Assembly: GCF_029873635.1 (NCBI RefSeq)
Contig: NC_080428.1
Location: forward strand, 65,751,101-65,815,100
Reading direction: 5' to 3'
From: Malania oleifera
Lineage: Eukaryota; Streptophyta; Magnoliopsida; Santalales; Ximeniaceae
Length of the DNA stretch: 64,000 nt
The notes under the pieces were generated by a model, which was not told the DNA's origin, ran no database searches, and saw nothing but the letters and a program-made list of their open reading frames with translations. Positions 11,501 to 23,347 of the stretch are shown in pieces. Made by a program: the position numbers and the translations under genes. The number at the start of each line of letters is the position of its first letter. Position 1 is the stretch's first letter.

Positions 11501-14500
11501 CCACCTAGCCCACTCGGAGTGCTCTTGAGTCCACACAACCCCCGCACGAGTCAGCCCCAGACTCACTCATTCACTGGGTGAAGACGAGTTGACTTGTCTC
11601 CACCACTAGAGATCCTAACTTTAACTTGCAATTTGAATCCTATCCCTAACTAATCAAAGGCACCAGACACTGCAAGCAACCTCATACTCAGAATCATCCC
11701 ACACACGAATCCCATTCGAAATCATACACATGCTAAACTTCCAAAAAATTCTGAAAACAAAAAATACAAAATAAAAAACTAACTTATCTTCTTTTGGGAG
11801 CGATATGGAAAACCAAAGGATTTCTCTCCCTTTTCTTCAAGCACCTAGATCATTCTGAAGTGTCCTTGAGCATTTCCCGTTTTCTGATTACCTCAGGTCC
11901 TGGATTGTGAGTCTGAGTGGTTAGGTTTTGAGGAGGTCAAAAGAAGTGGTAGGAGGTTTGGTTTTGAGAGGAAGATAAGGGTCCTGGGTTTTTGTTTGTT
12001 TCGTTTACAGAAGATTAAATAGGGGAGAGATAAAGAACTGTCAGGAGATACGAAACTGAAACTTGAAAGTAAGAATCTGATTTGAACCCTGGTTCATGTT
12101 GGCAGAAGCAAGAATGAAAAACGTTGAGGTTTCTAAGTTTAGGGTTTTTGGTTTGCAGAAGGAAGGAAGAGAGACAGAGAGAGGTTGAGAGGGTTACAGT
12201 GAAGAAAGAGTGAGGGGGATGGAAAAGGATTAGGGTTCTTAGGTTAGGGTTGCGGAGGTAGGAGATTTAGGGTTTTTGTCCGCGAAGAGGGTTTGAGAAG
12301 GGAAGGTGGAGAACCAGAAACCTTAGGGTTTCTAGTTCAAAGAAGAAAGAAAGAGAGGGAGAGGGAGAGGGAGAGGGAGGGAGAGAGAAGGCTTGCGAGG
12401 AGAATGGAAAAATGAAATAGAAAGAAAAATGAGAGTTTTAAGTATCTGCGGCCTTCGAACCATAGGATCTCACGACGTGGCACGTTCACGCCCATTCGAT
12501 CAAATCGTCATGTGTCATGCTTGAAGTCGCATGATTCATATTTTTCATGAATGCCCCAGATCGAGCCACGTCTTCGATCTGTGCGCATATAGCTCATCAC
12601 CCTTCGATCAAGTTGTCCTTCAACGGTTGCGATTCGCTCTCGTCAGCAGCTCTGACGCACTTGACCATCACCATCTGATCTCCACAGCGTGTCAACGGCC
12701 CAGATCGCCTGTGTTAGAAGCATTAAGTATTGCTAGCTCCTTCCGGACACACGCGCCTGTCTTCTCCACTTGCCATGCAACACATGGCCACTTTGTCTCC
12801 TGGCAATCAATGCTTGCATGCCCCTTTGCACGCCAAGCAACACGTGACGAAGTTTGCCCCCTTGCCATGCATGGCACTGCTCGATACCAACCCTTGGATT
12901 CGTGCCCCTCACGGACAGTCAGGATCACGTCATGTGATCAATCCAGACACTCCCCCCGAGCACCATTCGCTGAGCAACACATGGATGTTGTTCCCCCAGG
13001 TGCATGAGAACCATTCGATTGCTTCTCCAAATCAGCAGCCATGGTTCGGCCATGCGTCAAATTCTAGTTAGATGCCTTCACTCGTCCGAATGCTGCCACG
13101 TGTCATCGTCCTAACCCAGACCTTAAGCCGGTCTTCTTTCCGGACTGGTCAAAGTTTGACCGGCCTATTCCCCCCCGAACTGGATACACCGGTTTTCCTT
13201 TCTTTTTATTTTTAATATCTAAATAATTCATTTTAAGTTCACGAAAAATTGAATAAAATTCATAAAAATTGCAGAAAAATTTCCAAAAATAAGGAAAAAT
13301 TAGGGAAATTTCCAAAAATATTCCTAAACCAGTTTTCATTTTCTTTTATCTTAAAAATAATTTTTATGTTGAAAATCACAAAAATAAAAAATACAAAAAT
13401 CACAAAATTATACTTTAAAGATACTTTACACTTAAAAAATCACAAAAATTCAGAAAAAAACAGTTTTGACTCGATCCTTTTTGCTTAATTGACTTTTTGT
13501 TATTTCAATTAAAAATCAAAAAAGGTCATAAATAATATTTTGGAGATCAAATTTGCTTTCATACTTGGAAAAATCACATAAAAATTTCGAAAAATCATAG
13601 GAAAATAGGAAAAAATATTTTTGAGTTAAAAAACTCATCTTTACAAGTTTTTCATCTCCAAATGAATTTGAAACCTCCCGAAATATCATTCCCATACTTA
13701 TAAAAAACCCTACAAATTGCAAAACCCTTGGGAGTGTATTTCATACCGTATTTTCTTGATTTTCATATCCCAATGATTGCAAAGAAAGACATTGAGCTCT
13801 TCGGAGCACGATATGCCTTGGTTCTAATGGAATACCTATATGGTATTTTTCTTTTGCGTTTTGTACAATATTTAAAGGGAGTAATATAAGAAGACTTGTA
13901 AAATTTATTTTGGGATAATTTTCAATTAATTAGGTACCGTTCGTAAGAACGAGCGCGTAGGGGGCATTGATACTTTCTCCTCGCGTAACCGAACTCCCGA
14001 GCCCAACTCTAGTAGCGCAGACCGATTCTACCCTTAACCGGGTAGTAATCAAGTGTTCTAACCACACTTCAAAAGGTTAGTGGTGACTCCATACATGTTT
14101 TCCACGAAAATTTCATTTTCAAAATCCATGCACTTCATCAATTCATTTTTGAGTCGTCCCAAGTTTGTGTCCGGGAACGTTGCGACAACTCTAAGCCTTT
14201 CAGGCCTCAATGAGCCATTTTTGCTGCAAGACTTGCCGAAGCTAACTACTTCCCTACTGGTGCTTGTTACTCCTTGTTCCTTGTGCACTTGGGTTCCAAG
14301 TGCCAAGTGCTGCACTTGCACATGTGGTTCACAATAGAATGTGTGTGGCATTTCATTTTCTCATTTCTTTCTAATTCAAATGGATATGGAATCCAAACCA
14401 ATGTAAGGTGTGGAAAGTTCTTGGAAACTTTCCATTTGGGAGATTGGGACAATGTTATGTTAAGTATTTTATAGACTGGAGAGAAAGTTTGAAATTTGGT

Positions 14501-16385
14501 TCATTGGTTTGAAGGGCAAACCTAATTGGTCATATTATAACCAAACCCCACCATGAAGGAATCTCAACACGTTTTGACCAAGTCATTTTGAACTTATTCT
14601 AATCCATTGCAACAATGTATTGTAGGGGATGTGCAAGACTTTACGAGACTTTACCCTGTATCTTTGGTCTCCTCCGACCGAGCAAGACTTTACCTTGTAC
14701 TTATGGTCTCGTATGTCTGAACAGGACTTTACCCTTGTTAGTTGAGAGCTTTGTTTTGAGGCATTTCAGGACAGCTCTACCTTATTCTCATTGAGCATTT
14801 GAAGCCTCACAAAACCATTGTTGTTGCAAGACTTGCCAAAGCTAATTGCTCCCAATTGGTGCTAATTACTCCTTGTTCCTTGTCTTCTTGCATTCCAAAT
14901 GCCAAGTGTCGCACTGTAGCATCTTTAATTTGTCTTTGAGGGCAGTAAGGACCGTGCATGCACTTGATTTTCTCATTTCTTTCTAAATCAAATAGATATG
15001 GCATCCAAACCAATACAAGGTGTGCAATGTTCTTGGAAACTTTCCATGTGGAAGATTAAGACACTTTTTAAATTATTTTAAAGATTTTGAAGGCAAAGCT
15101 TGAAATTTGGATTGTTGGTTTGAAGGACACACCTAAATGCTTATATTACAACCAAACCACCACAGGGGAATCTCAACACATGTTGACCAAGTCATTGCAA
15201 ACTTAATCTAATCCATTGCATGAATTTGGGGGATGTGTAGACCCCCCCCTCCCTTTCTGGAAAAATAAAGTTTTTGTGTTTCTGGAGATAAGAACTTCTC
15301 TATTGTTTGATTATGCATTTTTGTTGAGGGTTGACTAATATAGCAACCCATCTCGCTATATTAGTCTGGATGTTTGAGTTTTTTTTTTTTTTTTTCTTTC
15401 TTTTGTTGTGGAGGATTTCTTGTTCTCCTTGCACATTCTTCTTTCTCTAATAATCAAAAGGAAAAAAAATTGTGATCCATCACTGACCACTAAACATGAA
15501 CCAGAAAGAAATGGATGCCTTGATGAGTGCCCATGCAGGCTTGCTAAGCAGCATTTAAACATATGGTGTCATTGCTACGTACAGCACAATTATTTTCAAA
15601 TCCATCTCCCAAATCCAGTATCTTATCTAGGTATTCAAAGAACTAATATGCTTGGGAAACAAGGAAATCAAAATTAGGAAATCTAATGATACTAGGACAT
15701 TAATTTCCTAATAGACAAAATCATCTTAGCATTCACTACCTAATAAAATATTATAACAAAAATATCATGAGAATATGGAAATAAGATTACAAGAAATCCC
15801 AAGAATTGAGCTAGTAATCCCAAATGTCTTTCTATTTCTAAGGTAATACGTTTTATGTCCTCCATCATGTTAGTGTTCATTGATTTACCCTCTTTAGTGG
15901 AGGGAAGGAGGTCCTCTAGGGTTTAGGATTTATTAGCAGGGTAAATGGGGGTAGTGCTGCACACGATTGATGGACAGAGAAGTAGAGAGGTCGACTAGAA
16001 TGTTGGGCAATTCGTAGGAGCTTTGGTACCATGTGTTTGGTCAAGGGGGGATGGAATGATGTGAATGTGTGGAGATTAAGGGGCATGAAGGAGTGATGGT
16101 AGGATGAAATAAGATAAGGAGAAATGGGGTAATAGAGTGAGATAAGCTACTCTTTTTGGAGAGAGAATTTAGAGACTTTTTGAGGAGAAAATGACTGAAA
16201 AGATCCCCAATTGAGTTGAGAAGGTATCAATGATGTTAAAAACCTACTTATGTTTTATAATTTCAGAAAGTTAAATCAATTCAAAGCAACAGGATCAAAA
16301 GCCCCTTTTGCTTTAGCCCTGATCTCTTTTATTAAGAATCCTGTCTGCAATGTGTCACCCATTTGGCCACTCTCACTGATTCAGG

Positions 16386-16421
<36 letters not shown>

Positions 16422-19400
16422 GGGCTGCAAATGATTTCATGCCCAATTTCCATACATGTGGCCTCCATTGAGATGCAAGAATATGTTTGATAAAATTGAT
16501 TTGGAGGGTCAATTGATCAAGTGGCTGACCACAGAACAATAAGGATGTTCAACCAATCTTTTGTAGGAAAGTGGCCAAGATACGTGTGAACCTCATTTTT
16601 AATCTCCATATGTGTTTGCCCACTTAGTAAATGTGTAGTTTTATGAAGATAGTTTACTATTAAATGGATTTATTATGAACCCAAGTATAAAAAATAGTTT
16701 CATATTAAGAGGGTTGTAGTGTGTCAGCTTAGAAGAACCAAAGAAGCCAGACAAAGTGGAGTAAACAGTAAACTCCATCTTAGTGAGTTGTGTAGCAGGT
16801 GGAGCCCCAACTTGTAGCTTACCATGCATTTGTGAAAAGGTGGCTGTGATCAATGGTGGTGTAGATTTATGACTGTGGGGGTGAGATTAAATTCAATTAT
16901 AATATTTAAGAAGGAAAATTGATATCCAATTAATATTTTCATTGATGGAAACAGGAAGGTGATAAAATTATCACTATATGCTGTACAAAATGATAACATA
17001 GAAGTAAAAAAAAGCATGTCTACCATCTATCTACCAAAATTATGCATTCTAAATAGTGGGTAAAAATGCACTTTTGATCATTGAACTTTTGACTAAAACT
17101 TATTGAGGTTATTAAACTTTAATTTTGTGATGTTAGGTCACTCAAAAAATGTAGCAACTGCAGCCACCTCCTTCCTCCCCTGATCAGCCACCACCAATAT
17201 GGCTTCCTCCTTATACCATCTATTTTGTGGTAAACAAAAGAATAAAGTTACCATATATTTGTCCATGGATAGTATATGAGCAAAGCCGCAAATAAAACTC
17301 ATTGTGATATGGACCTAGTCTAGTTTAGTTTAGTTTTTTTAGGTATTCTTTTGTTATCAATTTTATGAACTTGAGATTGTTGTGTAACTTTGTTGTAAGC
17401 TGGTGGATGAAGTGATTTTGAGAAGGGTTCAGTTTGATTGCAAGTCTGAGATTGTGTAGTAATTGTCACTTTCTTTTGAGGGCTAGCTCTCTGGTTTGAC
17501 ATATTATTTTCAAGAATGAGGAATTTATCTATTATTATCTTTTTATTATTTGGTTATTTATAGTCATTTAAACAACCCAAAGGAATTGATGACAACTTGA
17601 ATATCCCAAGCTGTTGCAATGAAGAAGAGGCCCCCCTCCTTTTCCATCCTAACTTGTAGTTTCTTGAGGTCTTTTTTTTAAAAAAAAAAATTTTGTAATA
17701 AGAATTTTTTTTTTCAGTCTTCTGAGTTTTTGTTTTGTGAGAAGTTAGCAATAAAACAAAATATAAAGTATAAAAATTGTGGTTCTTGGGCTTTGTTTAG
17801 TTGGTAGAGTCTAGCCTTTATTCTAGGTGCTCCTCTCTCTCTCTCTCTCTTTTAAATACATTTTTGCTTTATTCATTGCAAGTAAGCATTATCGTTGCTA
17901 GATCTTTTATTCTTAGTTTTGCATAATGAATATTTTGTTAGTCTTGTGACATTTGTCTCACTTTTTTCTTTATTTTTTTTTTAAACTTCAGATAGCATAT
18001 TGCCTTCTCCTTTAGGTAGTGCTTTTGATTTACAAAATATTGAGATATGTTTAATTTACATGACATAGTAGTGGCTGCTTAAGCAAATTAAATTGTTTGG
18101 TTGTTATATCAATGTATAATTTTCTTATGCGTGTTTTACTTATAAATTAATTATTTAAGATGTTTAAATTTCATTGAAATTTTGCTCAATTATCTTTGAT
18201 TGCTAAGATTAAACTTGATAATCAAGAATTTGATAGCACTAGTAGATTTCGAAATCTTGAATCTATTATGCAAGCGGAAGGTGAAATTGAAGAGGATGTA
18301 ATGCGTAGAGTTAAAGCAAGTTTGGTAAAATGAAGAGGTGCTTCTGACGTGCTGTGTGATTGTTGAACACACTTAAAATTAAAAAGAAAGTTCTATAAGA
18401 CAGTTATAAGACCAACCATGCTCTATGGATTATAATGTTGGACAACTAAGAAATAACATGTACAAAAAGTAAAAGTTATTGAAATGAGAATGTTAAGGTG
18501 GATGAATGGTATAATATTTTCAGATAAATTAAGAAATGAACGTCTTTGCAATAAACTAGGCATAGCATCGGTCGAAGACAAGATAAGGGAGGGACGACTT
18601 AGATGGTTGGGCATTTGAAATGCAAGCCGAGCAGTGCATCTATGAGGAGAAGTGAGTTAGTTATTGTTTCTGATATTAAAAGAGGTAGGGGTAGACCTAA
18701 AATCACCTAAAATGTGATAGTAAGGAGAGACTTAATAGGCCCCCGATCGGGTGAATTGGCAGAAAAGTATTCATGTACCCAATCCCACCTAATGGGACTT
18801 AAGGCTTGTTGTTGTTATCTTTGGTTGCTAAATATCTTTGTTTTGACTAATATGCAATTGGATTATTGAGCATAATACAACAGTTTTGAAACATTATCTG
18901 TTTTTTACATTTACGTAAATTATGATTCATTAACTAAAAATTTCTCTTTATTGCTGCTTTTTGTTTTTGTTTGCCTAATGATCAGTTAATAGGTTTCTTT
19001 TGATTTCAAACAATTAGATCTTTTTATCTAGTGGGGCTTTGAAGTTAATGATTTTGTTCATGATATTTATCTTTCATTTGAAGTTAAGTTTGTTTTTCAT
19101 GAAAATAAAATTTAATATTGTCAAGTCTTGATATACATTTTCAACCCACAACCTAATATTTTAAGGTTTTAGGTATAGTGGTAATCTAAGATGGTATTAG
19201 AGCCATGGTTGCCATGAGGTCTTGGATTATGGTCTTATTGCCCATGTTTATTATAAATTTGTTAAAAAATTATTATGTTCCTATAATAGCTGTTATTCAT
19301 TGTTTCTTTATCACTCCACGTGCCATCAAGCTCCACAAGTGTGGGTATTTTAGTGCTTGATATATTGTTAGACACAACCTAGTAACTTTAGTTTTTAGGT

Positions 19401-21156
19401 AAAGTGGTCTAACAAATATCTTGCAATGGTTTAAATGATGCCAAAGGCTTTGCATATTCTAATATTTTTGAAGATATATTTTTTCTTTATTTTAATTTAT
19501 GATTCTGTTACTTTATCCTATTTGCATGGATATTATTTTTTGTGATGTATGTTTTTCTTGAAAGTAATAAACAAATTGTGACAATTAGATTTTAAAGTTC
19601 AAAGATTATTAATTAATCAATAAAATTTTAACTAGGAAAATTTAATTAATGCTCAGTAACAAACAGACTTCTTTCAATTAATCTAAGAAGCAAATCAGAG
19701 TGATGTATAATGTTTCTGAAGTTGAAATTTTGACATGTTTAAAATAAAAATTCTCAAAATGTAATTTAATTTAATCATAGAAACTTAATTCCTTTTAAGG
19801 TGTTTTGTCATATATTTTTTACTACACAATGATTTACATAATTCGCGCTTTATGAACAGTATAAATTGTTTCCTGCATAGGTGGTGGTTTGTTGGACTTG
19901 TATAATACTTATTTTTCTCTTAATTGTTATATTATCTTACAAATTGAACCATATGTGTTGTTATTATTTGCAGAGCAGAAGAAGCAGAAGGTTTCTGAGA
20001 TAAAAGCTGGACTGGATGATGCTGATGTTTTGGTATTGTATAGTCAGTTCTCTTTTGACATGCTCACAGGTATCCCTTCTTCGATTTCTGAATTTTCGGG
20101 TGATGCTTGTTTTGCTTATTTCAGATTCGTAAGATGGACCTGGAGGCAAGGAGCTTGCAGCCAAATGCAAAGGCTATGCTTCTTGCTAAGTTGAGGGAAT
20201 ATAAATCTGACCTGAATAAGTTGAAAAAGGAATTCAAAAAAATTACATCAGCCAACACTAGCCAGGTTGCTCGTGAAGAGTTGTTGGAATCTGGAATGGT
20301 GGATGCCCATATGGTATGCCTGGATCATAAACCTTTCTCTGTTTTTCTTGTCACAAAATGTCTTGATCAGTACCTTAACCATATCACGACTCTCAGTGGG
20401 TTGAAAGTGCCTTTGTTCTATCAATAGATATGGATCCTTATATTCTAATATTGATCACTATTTTTTTCTTTGGTCTCCCCCCACTCCTTTTGAATTGAGT
20501 ACTGAATTTTTCTAATTTGGCAACACTCAGATGGGTTCTAAAATATCTTTTCTGTAGTGGTGGTTTTCTCGCATGTGAGCAACTACAATGAGATGTTGTC
20601 TGGATGTTCATGTTGTATTTAAATTCTTTAATGCAATAATACTTTTTTCGTCACTGAGGGATGATGGCACAGGCTACTGCGGATCAAAGAGGGAGATTGG
20701 CAATGTCAACGGAGAGATTAAATCAGTCAAGTGACAGAATAAAGGAGAGCAGAAGAACTGTACTGGAGACGGAAGAGTTGGGCATCTCAGTCCTTCAAGA
20801 TCTGCACCAACAGCGAGAAACTCTTCTACATTCCCATACCAAGGTATGTCATTGGCAGCATTTTTCCGTACTTGAACTCATGAGCTTCTCAGATTTCAAC
20901 ATTAACTGCACAACTTCCCTTTGCAGAAGTCTAGAGGAGCCAAATACCAAACTTGAGCTGCTATGTTTTGATTTCTCTCCAATTTTTCTGTATTTTGCAG
21001 CTTCATGGTGTAGATGATGCCATTGACAAGAGTAAAAAAATACTGACTGCGATGTCCCGGAGGATGAGCAGGAACAAATGGATAATTGGCTCAGTCATTG
21101 CAGCCCTTGTGCTTGCAATCCTCTTCATCCTATATTTTAAGCTTTTTCATAATTAA
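8571..21156 (+). CDS. VTI1-like: VTI11/VTI12-like Qb-SNARE (vesicle transport v-SNARE)
   Basis: Five exons: 8571-8664, 19974-20032, 20125-20313, 20673-20843, 21001-21156. All introns are GT-AG, frame is kept, and the product is 222 aa, the family's normal length. It starts MSEVFEGYERQYCELSAGLS, almost the same as Arabidopsis VTI11. Residues 1 to about 95 match the N-terminal three-helix domain, about 125-193 the SNARE coiled coil (the DLHQQRE segment probably holds the central-layer Gln), and 198-217 a C-terminal membrane anchor (WIIGSVIAALVLAILFILYF) with a 5-residue lumenal tail. Family members act in Q-SNARE bundles at the trans-Golgi, prevacuole and vacuole. Intron 1 is 11.3 kb, swollen by transposons, while the other introns are 92-359 bp. 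No inactivating change is seen. I cannot separate VTI11 from VTI12. Confidence 0.95.
9130..9268 (+). repeat. Left fragment of an older duplicated repeat, cut by the solo LTR
   Basis: The segment with CTGAACAAGACTTTACCC and TTAGTTGAGAGCCTCGTTTA matches 14650-14790 (CCGAGCAAGACTTTACCTTG, GTTAGTTGAGAGCTTTGTTT). It continues after the LTR at 14188. Confidence 0.65.
9269..14187 (+). mobile_element. Long solo LTR, Ty3/gypsy Tat/Ogre-like
   Basis: It starts TGTAGACACCCCAATTTT, a start I associate with long plant gypsy LTRs, and ends GGGAACGTTGCGACA. Flanks CCTCT (9264-9268) and ACTCT (14188-14192) form a 5-bp target duplication with one mismatch. A promoter-like CTATAAATAGGG lies near 10433. The 3' part holds the GCGTAACCGAACTCCCGA and GGTTAGTGGTGACTCC phrases common near the ends of this LTR type. 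Length is 4.9 kb. No internal region or second LTR is present, so it is most simply a solo LTR left by recombination. Reading frames inside, including a 158-codon frame at 12531, lack any domain. Confidence 0.7.
10428..10445 (+). promoter_or_regulatory. TATA box of the Tat/Ogre-like LTR
   Basis: CTCCCTATAAATAGGGTATT is a strong plant TATA context. It is followed by an A- and GA-rich stretch typical of an LTR R/U5 leader. It lies in sense orientation inside the VTI intron. Confidence 0.6.
14188..14640 (+). repeat. Diverged direct repeat, copy 1 (right part)
   Basis: Shares GCAAGACTTGCC(G/A)AAGCTAA, TTTCTCATTTCTTTCTAA and GTTCTTGGAAACTTTCCAT with 14785-15240 in the same order. Together with 9130-9268 it forms one unit of about 590 bp that the solo LTR interrupted. 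Confidence 0.75.
14641..15240 (+). repeat. Diverged direct repeat, copy 2
   Basis: Second, uninterrupted ~600-bp copy of the unit. It ends GAATTTGGGGGATGTGTAGA, against TATTGTAGGGGATGTGCAAG for copy 1. The two could be LTRs of a very old element or a tandem duplication. No coding sequence is present. Confidence 0.7.
15241..18189. other. Intronic AT-rich DNA with CT microsatellites
   Basis: Contains (TC)n at about 16387-16417 and (CT)n at about 17832-17850, a poly-T tract near 15378, and no recognisable coding or element structure. A tRNA A-box-like TTAGTTGGTAGAGTC near 17798 has no partner B box. Confidence 0.5.
18207..18814 (+). mobile_element. 5'-truncated RTE-clade LINE with target duplication
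   Basis: The + strand shows the decayed C-terminal part of an RTE-type ORF: fragments like VKIRPTMLYG/CWTTKK, VIEMRMLRWM, EDKIREGRLRWLG and IKRGRGRPKIT. It ends in a short (TTG)n tail. TTATCTTTG(A/G)TTGCTAA flanks it at 18190-18206 and 18815-18831, 17 bp with one mismatch. Stops and frameshifts show it is dead. It belongs to the same clade as the LINE in VIK intron 6. Confidence 0.85.
18832..19973. other. Rest of VTI intron 1, with two LTR-end-like repeats
   Basis: The phrase CCACAACCTAATATTTTAAG...TTTTAGGTATAGTGGTAATCT (about 19125-19190) recurs as ACACAACCTAGTAACTTTAG...TTTTTAGGTAAAGTGGTCTAA (about 19360-19418). The first runs into TGGTATTAGAGCC, which looks like a tRNA-Met primer-binding site, so this may be the edge of a very old LTR element. 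The rest is AT-rich and unremarkable. Confidence 0.35.
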
Positions 21157-21540
21157 CCCAATTATATTTATACATGAAACCTCAACTGGGCAACTGGGGT
21201 GTGGATTAGTTTCTGTATTTCTTATGTACATAATATTCACTTTACTGCTGTTTGGCAGATCTCCTATTGCCATTGCACGGTGTTTACATGTAACATATAA
21301 ATTTCTTGTTAATCCACCCCTTCACCATTGTATTGTTATTATTTACGATACACGCAGGATCAACTTTGTGTACTCATCTGGCGAACCTTTGTATTTCTTT
21401 CTTTCAGCAGGGGGATTAAATTTTAGCTTTTGCTAATGGGTCTGGTCTTTAAATGGGAGTGCAAGGGACCGTGGTTTGTGTTTATGATGCAAGTGTTGTA
21501 GTATAATAAAAACCAATATTTTTAAATGACTCAACGATGG
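21157..21540 (+). terminator. 3' UTR and probable polyadenylation region of the VTI gene
   Basis: Follows the TAA stop. TATAATAAAAACC near 21500 is the best AATAAA-like signal. T-rich and TGT-rich upstream sequence fits plant far-upstream elements. The cleavage site itself cannot be read from sequence. Confidence 0.45.
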
Positions 21541-23095
21541 GATTTGTCATGCTCCATTCACTCACTTATAATCGGTGTTAGTTTATTTTAATATTTTAAT
21601 ATTATTAAATTCATATACCATCTTGAAAAGTGTATGTATTTTGGAGTTAGACATTTATATAATTGAATCTTTGATTGATGTGTTTCATAAATTTAAAATA
21701 TTAAGTGCACCTTAAATTTAGGTCTTGTATGCTTATAAATACACCCTTAAAGCATTGGCTCGGGACGTAATTTCTACACATTTTTCTTCGCATCATTCTT
21801 ATCATGCTATTTTGTCATCGAGTTTACAGGCTTTGACAACTTACAAAAAGTGTTCTTTGTAAATTTGTACACTTTTGCTTTTATATAAAATTGAAAAGAG
21901 TTGTACGATTTAAATTGAACTATTATATCTTGAGAGGCACAAGTCAAGAAGAGTTCTCTTACATCGATTCGTGGGTTAGGTCGAAAAGTCGTAGAGGGTT
22001 TGAATCTTTTTAAAAAGAGTGAGATATTTGTGTCTCACTAATTGTGAATTGTGTTTGTATTTAATTTGTTTTTAAGTTTATTGTTGTATTTGCACTAAAT
22101 TCCTAATAATAGGCAAATGTATTAAGGAAAAAATCCTCCATTCATTTACAACCCTCATGTTACAAAAGTGATAGGTTCCTCCCTATGACCCTGTGCAAGT
22201 GTTTAAATATTTGAAATGTAAAGGCGAGTTCTATTCTTTTTAAGGAAACTAATATAGGAAACTGACATTTCTCTAGTGTTCCAAGTTTTGTCATGTGGCA
22301 ATGTGTTCTATTCCTTTTTTTTTTCAATTAGAAGTCCATTTCAAACAAAAAAGTAAGAAATATTGTCTATGACCAATAGTTAGACATTAGTATACAATTT
22401 TTTATTTTTTAATTTAAGATTTGAGTGTTTGTTACTACACCAAAAGATAGAATTGATAGTTAGTGTCCTACTCAAATCCCATCAATTACAATAATCAAAG
22501 TATCACATTTCATTATTATTTTTTTATTTTTATTTTTGCTTGGTAAGTTGACTTAAAAAAGCACAACAGAAAGCAAAGACAAAGGAAATGAAAGGAGGAT
22601 AAAAAAGAAAATAAAATAGCGTTTGGGAGCATGAATTTTCAGGTTTTAGATTTGAATTTAAGTGAATTTGAATAAATTTCAGTACAATTTTATATTATAG
22701 TTCATTCAAATTAAATACAATTTCAAATTTAAGATTTCTCCAAATATAGGATAAAATTATATTTAAATTAGGATTGGACTATGATTTAATTCACATTGTA
22801 GGTCTTTATCAAGTGGATGTTGCTATACTATGAAAAAAATTTTCATTTAAAAAATAATTTTATGTATGAAATTAAATTAAATTAATTTTTATAAATAAAT
22901 ATACCAGTGTAATGGTTTCAACCTAACTCTAATAAAATATTATCTATTTTGGCCCATTAAAAATTAAATAAAGGTAACCGACAAAGCTAAATTGTAAAAT
23001 TAATCTTACTTAATCAAAAGTTCAAAGTCTTCATAGTTCATACTTAGCAAAGTATTAAAATAATAATAATAATAATCCTTATAGTTCATGGTACA
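21541..23095. other. Intergenic AT-rich spacer between VTI and the DUF3110-like gene
   Basis: No coding content or RNA gene seen. Long T/A-rich stretches and a short (AAT)n run near 23060. Confidence 0.6.
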
Positions 23096-23104
23096 GGTTC
23101 ATGG

Positions 23105-23139
23105 CACGTGACACCAAGGGCACTACCACGTGCTGGGCC
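23105..23139 (+). promoter_or_regulatory. Twin G-boxes and a TGGGCC element
   Basis: Two exact CACGTG motifs at 23105-23110 and 23127-23132 lie 22 bp apart, about two helical turns. They are followed by TGGGCC at 23134-23139, a TCP-type site. They are about 215-245 bp upstream of the start codon of a predicted plastid protein. In plants, G-boxes bind bZIP and bHLH (HY5, PIF) factors and are common in light-responsive promoters. Light control here is inference. Confidence 0.55.
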
Positions 23140-23347
23140 TGATGACCCAAAAAAATCAGCAGGTACGCGAGATTCATTTTCCATGTGACAGAACTAACCA
23201 ACTTCCTTCTCCTTCCTTCCAACCCCCACCTCACCGCTCTCGCAGCCGTCCACGCACAGATTACCCCCAAATTCTTCCAAATTACGCACAAAATTGTGAA
23301 GCCCATTCTTAAATTTCAATCTATACTTCAAATTTGGAGGCGGATTC

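Larger units (their letters stand above)
8665..19973 (+). other. Giant first intron of the VTI gene
   Basis: The donor is GGCG|GTATGA and the acceptor TTTGCAG|AGCAG. At 11,309 bp it is roughly 30-fold longer than any other intron of the gene. Nearly half is one solo LTR (9269-14187). Other contents are a ~600-bp diverged direct repeat that the LTR split, an RTE LINE tail, two CT microsatellites and unannotated AT-rich DNA. Confidence 0.9.

Noticed and set aside
12230-12330. Interstitial telomere
   Set aside because: TTAGGG words are scattered and degenerate, not in tandem.
12531-13007. 158-codon frame on the + strand
   Set aside because: Lies in the U5/leader part of the solo LTR. No motif, and its openness follows from the GC-rich composition of that stretch.
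17798-17830. Pol III A-box-like TTAGTTGGTAGAGTC, possible SINE
   Set aside because: No B box, no poly(A) tail and no target duplication nearby.
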